7,453 nt of DNA from positions 1 to 7,453 of the forward strand of contig JAHEZF010000075.1 of assembly GCA_023251215.1 (NCBI GenBank), given 5' to 3'. This document shows, in pieces, positions 6,291-7,453 of the stretch (within the stretch, counting starts at the first letter, position 1; every line of letters begins with the position of its first letter). Under the pieces are notes generated by a model. It was given only the letters and a program-made list of their open reading frames with translations, was not told where the DNA came from and made no database searches. Origin of the DNA: Sphingobacteriales bacterium. Lineage in GTDB: Bacteria; Bacteroidota; Bacteroidia; Chitinophagales; Chitinophagaceae. Position numbers and translations under genes: made by a program.

Positions 6291-6322
6291 TAAAAAATAA
6301 AGGCCGGGTAGAAACCCAGCCT
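6291..6322 (-). terminator. Intrinsic terminator downstream of pdhB
   Basis: On the minus strand, AGGC-T-GGGT, a 4-nt loop, then ACCC-G-GCCT form a stem of two 4-bp blocks around one mismatch (6301-6322). This is followed at once by TTATTTTTTA, a strong T-rich tail. It lies about 130 bases beyond the pdhB stop codon and is the best candidate for the end of that transcript. Confidence 0.75.
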
Positions 6323-6452
6323 CGTTTTTAAAATCCAATATCCTATGAAAAACCATAACAAAGATGCGGGGAAATAATGGGAAACGATGCACTACAACCG
6401 AAAATATTTTTTCAGTTCTAAAATCCTGGCGGAGATTGTAAGTAAGGGCGCA

Positions 6453-7442
6453 TTATTTATGTAAATACATCACTTCTTTTACCAGTTTTACAGTCCTTGG
6501 CACATCGGGCAAAGCGGCTGAAACAAGATTAGGAGCATAATGCAGCGGAGCATCAGCTGCGGTGATGCGACGGATCGGTGCATCCAGGTAATCAAACCCT
6601 TCCTTTTGTATCCGGTAAGTTATTTCAGACGAAATAGAAGCAAAGGGCCATTGTTCTTCTACAATAACGAGGCGGTTTGTCTTCTTTACACTCTCAAGAA
6701 TGGTCATCCAGTCTAATGGCCGAATACTGCGAAGGTCAATCACCTCAGCACTGATGCCTTCTTTTTCCAGTTCGGCAGCAGCGCCTGATGCAACTTTCAT
6801 CATTTTATTATATGAAACAATTGTAATATCCCGGCCGGATCTTTTAATATCTGCTTTACCCAGTTCAATATAATATTCCTCCTCAGGCACTTCAGTTTTG
6901 TCACCATACATTACTTCACTTTCCATAAATATTACAGGGTCTTCTTCATACCGGATTGATTGTTTCAGCAAACCCTTGGCATCATATCCATTACTGGGAG
7001 AAACCACTTTAAGGCCGGGAATATTGGCGTATAAGCTTTCAAATGCGGTTGAATGCTGGGCTCCCAACTGTCCTGCTGAACCATTAGGCCCTCGAAATAC
7101 AATTGGACACGAAATCTGACCACCACTCATTGCCAGCATCTTAGAGGCAGTATTGAGAATTTGATCTAAAGCCAGTACAGCAAAATTCCAGGTCATAAAC
7201 TCTACAATTGGGCGAAGTCCATTTTGGGCTGCACCTACACCTAATGCCGTAAAACCTAATTCAGATATTGGCGTATCAATAACTCTTTTCGGTCCAAACT
7301 CATCCAACATACCCTGGCTTACTTTGTAAGCCCCATTATACTCAGCCACTTCTTCTCCCATCAGGAAAACACGGTCATCCCTCCTCATTTCTTCATTCAT
7401 TGCTTCCCGCAGAGCTTCACGGAATGGGATCGATCTGGCCAT
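6453..7442 (-). CDS. pdhB: Pyruvate dehydrogenase E1 component, beta subunit
   Basis: A complete 329-residue beta subunit of the alpha2-beta2 E1 enzyme, which decarboxylates pyruvate with thiamine diphosphate and passes the acetyl group to E2 in the pyruvate dehydrogenase complex. The N-terminal pyrimidine-binding domain has the cofactor-contacting acidic pair in LMGEEVAEYNGAYKV (27-41), then DTPISELGFTALGVGAA (56-72), FRGPNG (116-121) and GAQHS (127-131) with an active-site histidine. The C-terminal transketolase domain shows VIDLRSIRPLDW (235-246) and VEEQWPFAS (261-269). The length fits PdhB. Related branched-chain or acetoin E1 beta subunits share the fold, but EYNGAYKVSQG favours the pyruvate enzyme. 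The leader is A-rich (AGAAAAGAAAA) without a clear Shine-Dalgarno. The alpha subunit is not downstream and could only be beyond the window edge. Confidence 0.92.
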   Translation of the reverse strand: MARSIPFREALREAMNEEMRRDDRVFLMGEEVAEYNGAYKVSQGMLDEFGPKRVIDTPISELGFTALGVGAAQNGLRPIVEFMTWNFAVLALDQILNTASKMLAMSGGQISCPIVFRGPNGSAGQLGAQHSTAFESLYANIPGLKVVSPSNGYDAKGLLKQSIRYEEDPVIFMESEVMYGDKTEVPEEEYYIELGKADIKRSGRDITIVSYNKMMKVASGAAAELEKEGISAEVIDLRSIRPLDWMTILESVKKTNRLVIVEEQWPFASISSEITYRIQKEGFDYLDAPIRRITAADAPLHYAPNLVSAALPDVPRTVKLVKEVMYLHK

Positions 7443-7453
7443 TTTTCTTTTCT

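Larger units (their letters stand above)
6009..6452. other. Long intergenic region between pdhB and the response regulator
   Basis: This stretch of about 440 bases has no reading frame that I can support as a gene. From the pdhB side it holds a leader-like AT-rich part, an intrinsic terminator (about 6301-6322), a run of short perfect hairpins (6229-6275), an AT-rich part without visible structure (about 6076-6200), and a 10-bp-stem hairpin (6048-6070). Minus-strand frames crossing it are low-complexity readings of the hairpins. The regulator's promoter should lie here, but no clean TAnnTTTG match was found. Confidence 0.6.

Noticed and set aside
6204..6392. Minus-strand small ORF of 62 codons downstream of pdhB
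   Set aside because: It crosses the pdhB terminator and the hairpin cluster, and its residues simply translate those palindromes; no credible ribosome site.

Overview
The window looks like a chromosomal housekeeping stretch from a member of the Bacteroidota, most likely a Chitinophagaceae-type organism. The reasons are an AT-rich sequence, A-rich leaders with weak Shine-Dalgarno sites, a textbook Bacteroidota promoter (TTTTG, 18 bp, TAATTTTG) in front of lepB, and a signal peptidase with a long periplasmic insertion and an extra hydrophobic N-terminus. The family-level placement is inferred from protein style, not computed.

Layout from left to right: a minus-strand Tat-targeted Gfo/Idh/MocA oxidoreductase (55-1497) ends in a strong hairpin terminator. 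Divergent from it is a plus-strand pair, csaA (secretion chaperone) and ogt (O6-alkylguanine repair), separated by 2 bp. Then come minus-strand genes: cdd (cytidine deaminase, 2527-3012), lepB (signal peptidase I, 3072-4607), a sigma-54-type response regulator (4800 to about 5960) and pdhB (pyruvate dehydrogenase E1 beta, 6453-7442). The 440-base gap between pdhB and the regulator holds pdhB's terminator and several small perfect hairpins, but no credible gene.

The genes do not form one pathway. csaA and lepB both relate to protein export, and csaA-ogt is the only clear operon. The regulator has a receiver and an AAA+ domain but no DNA-binding helix-turn-helix, and its sigma-54 contact loop reads GSFTSA instead of GAFTGA.

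The most unusual item is a pair of intergenic elements (2438-2529 and 4686-4802). Each is made of degenerate 7-bp units (consensus TTRCTGG) in two facing arrays around a spacer of exactly 37 nt. The spacers share a TGAAAA-N3-TTTT core at the same offset. In all three places where an array abuts a gene, its outer edge TAGTTGCTGG supplies that gene's TAG stop codon. I do not recognise this as a named element family.
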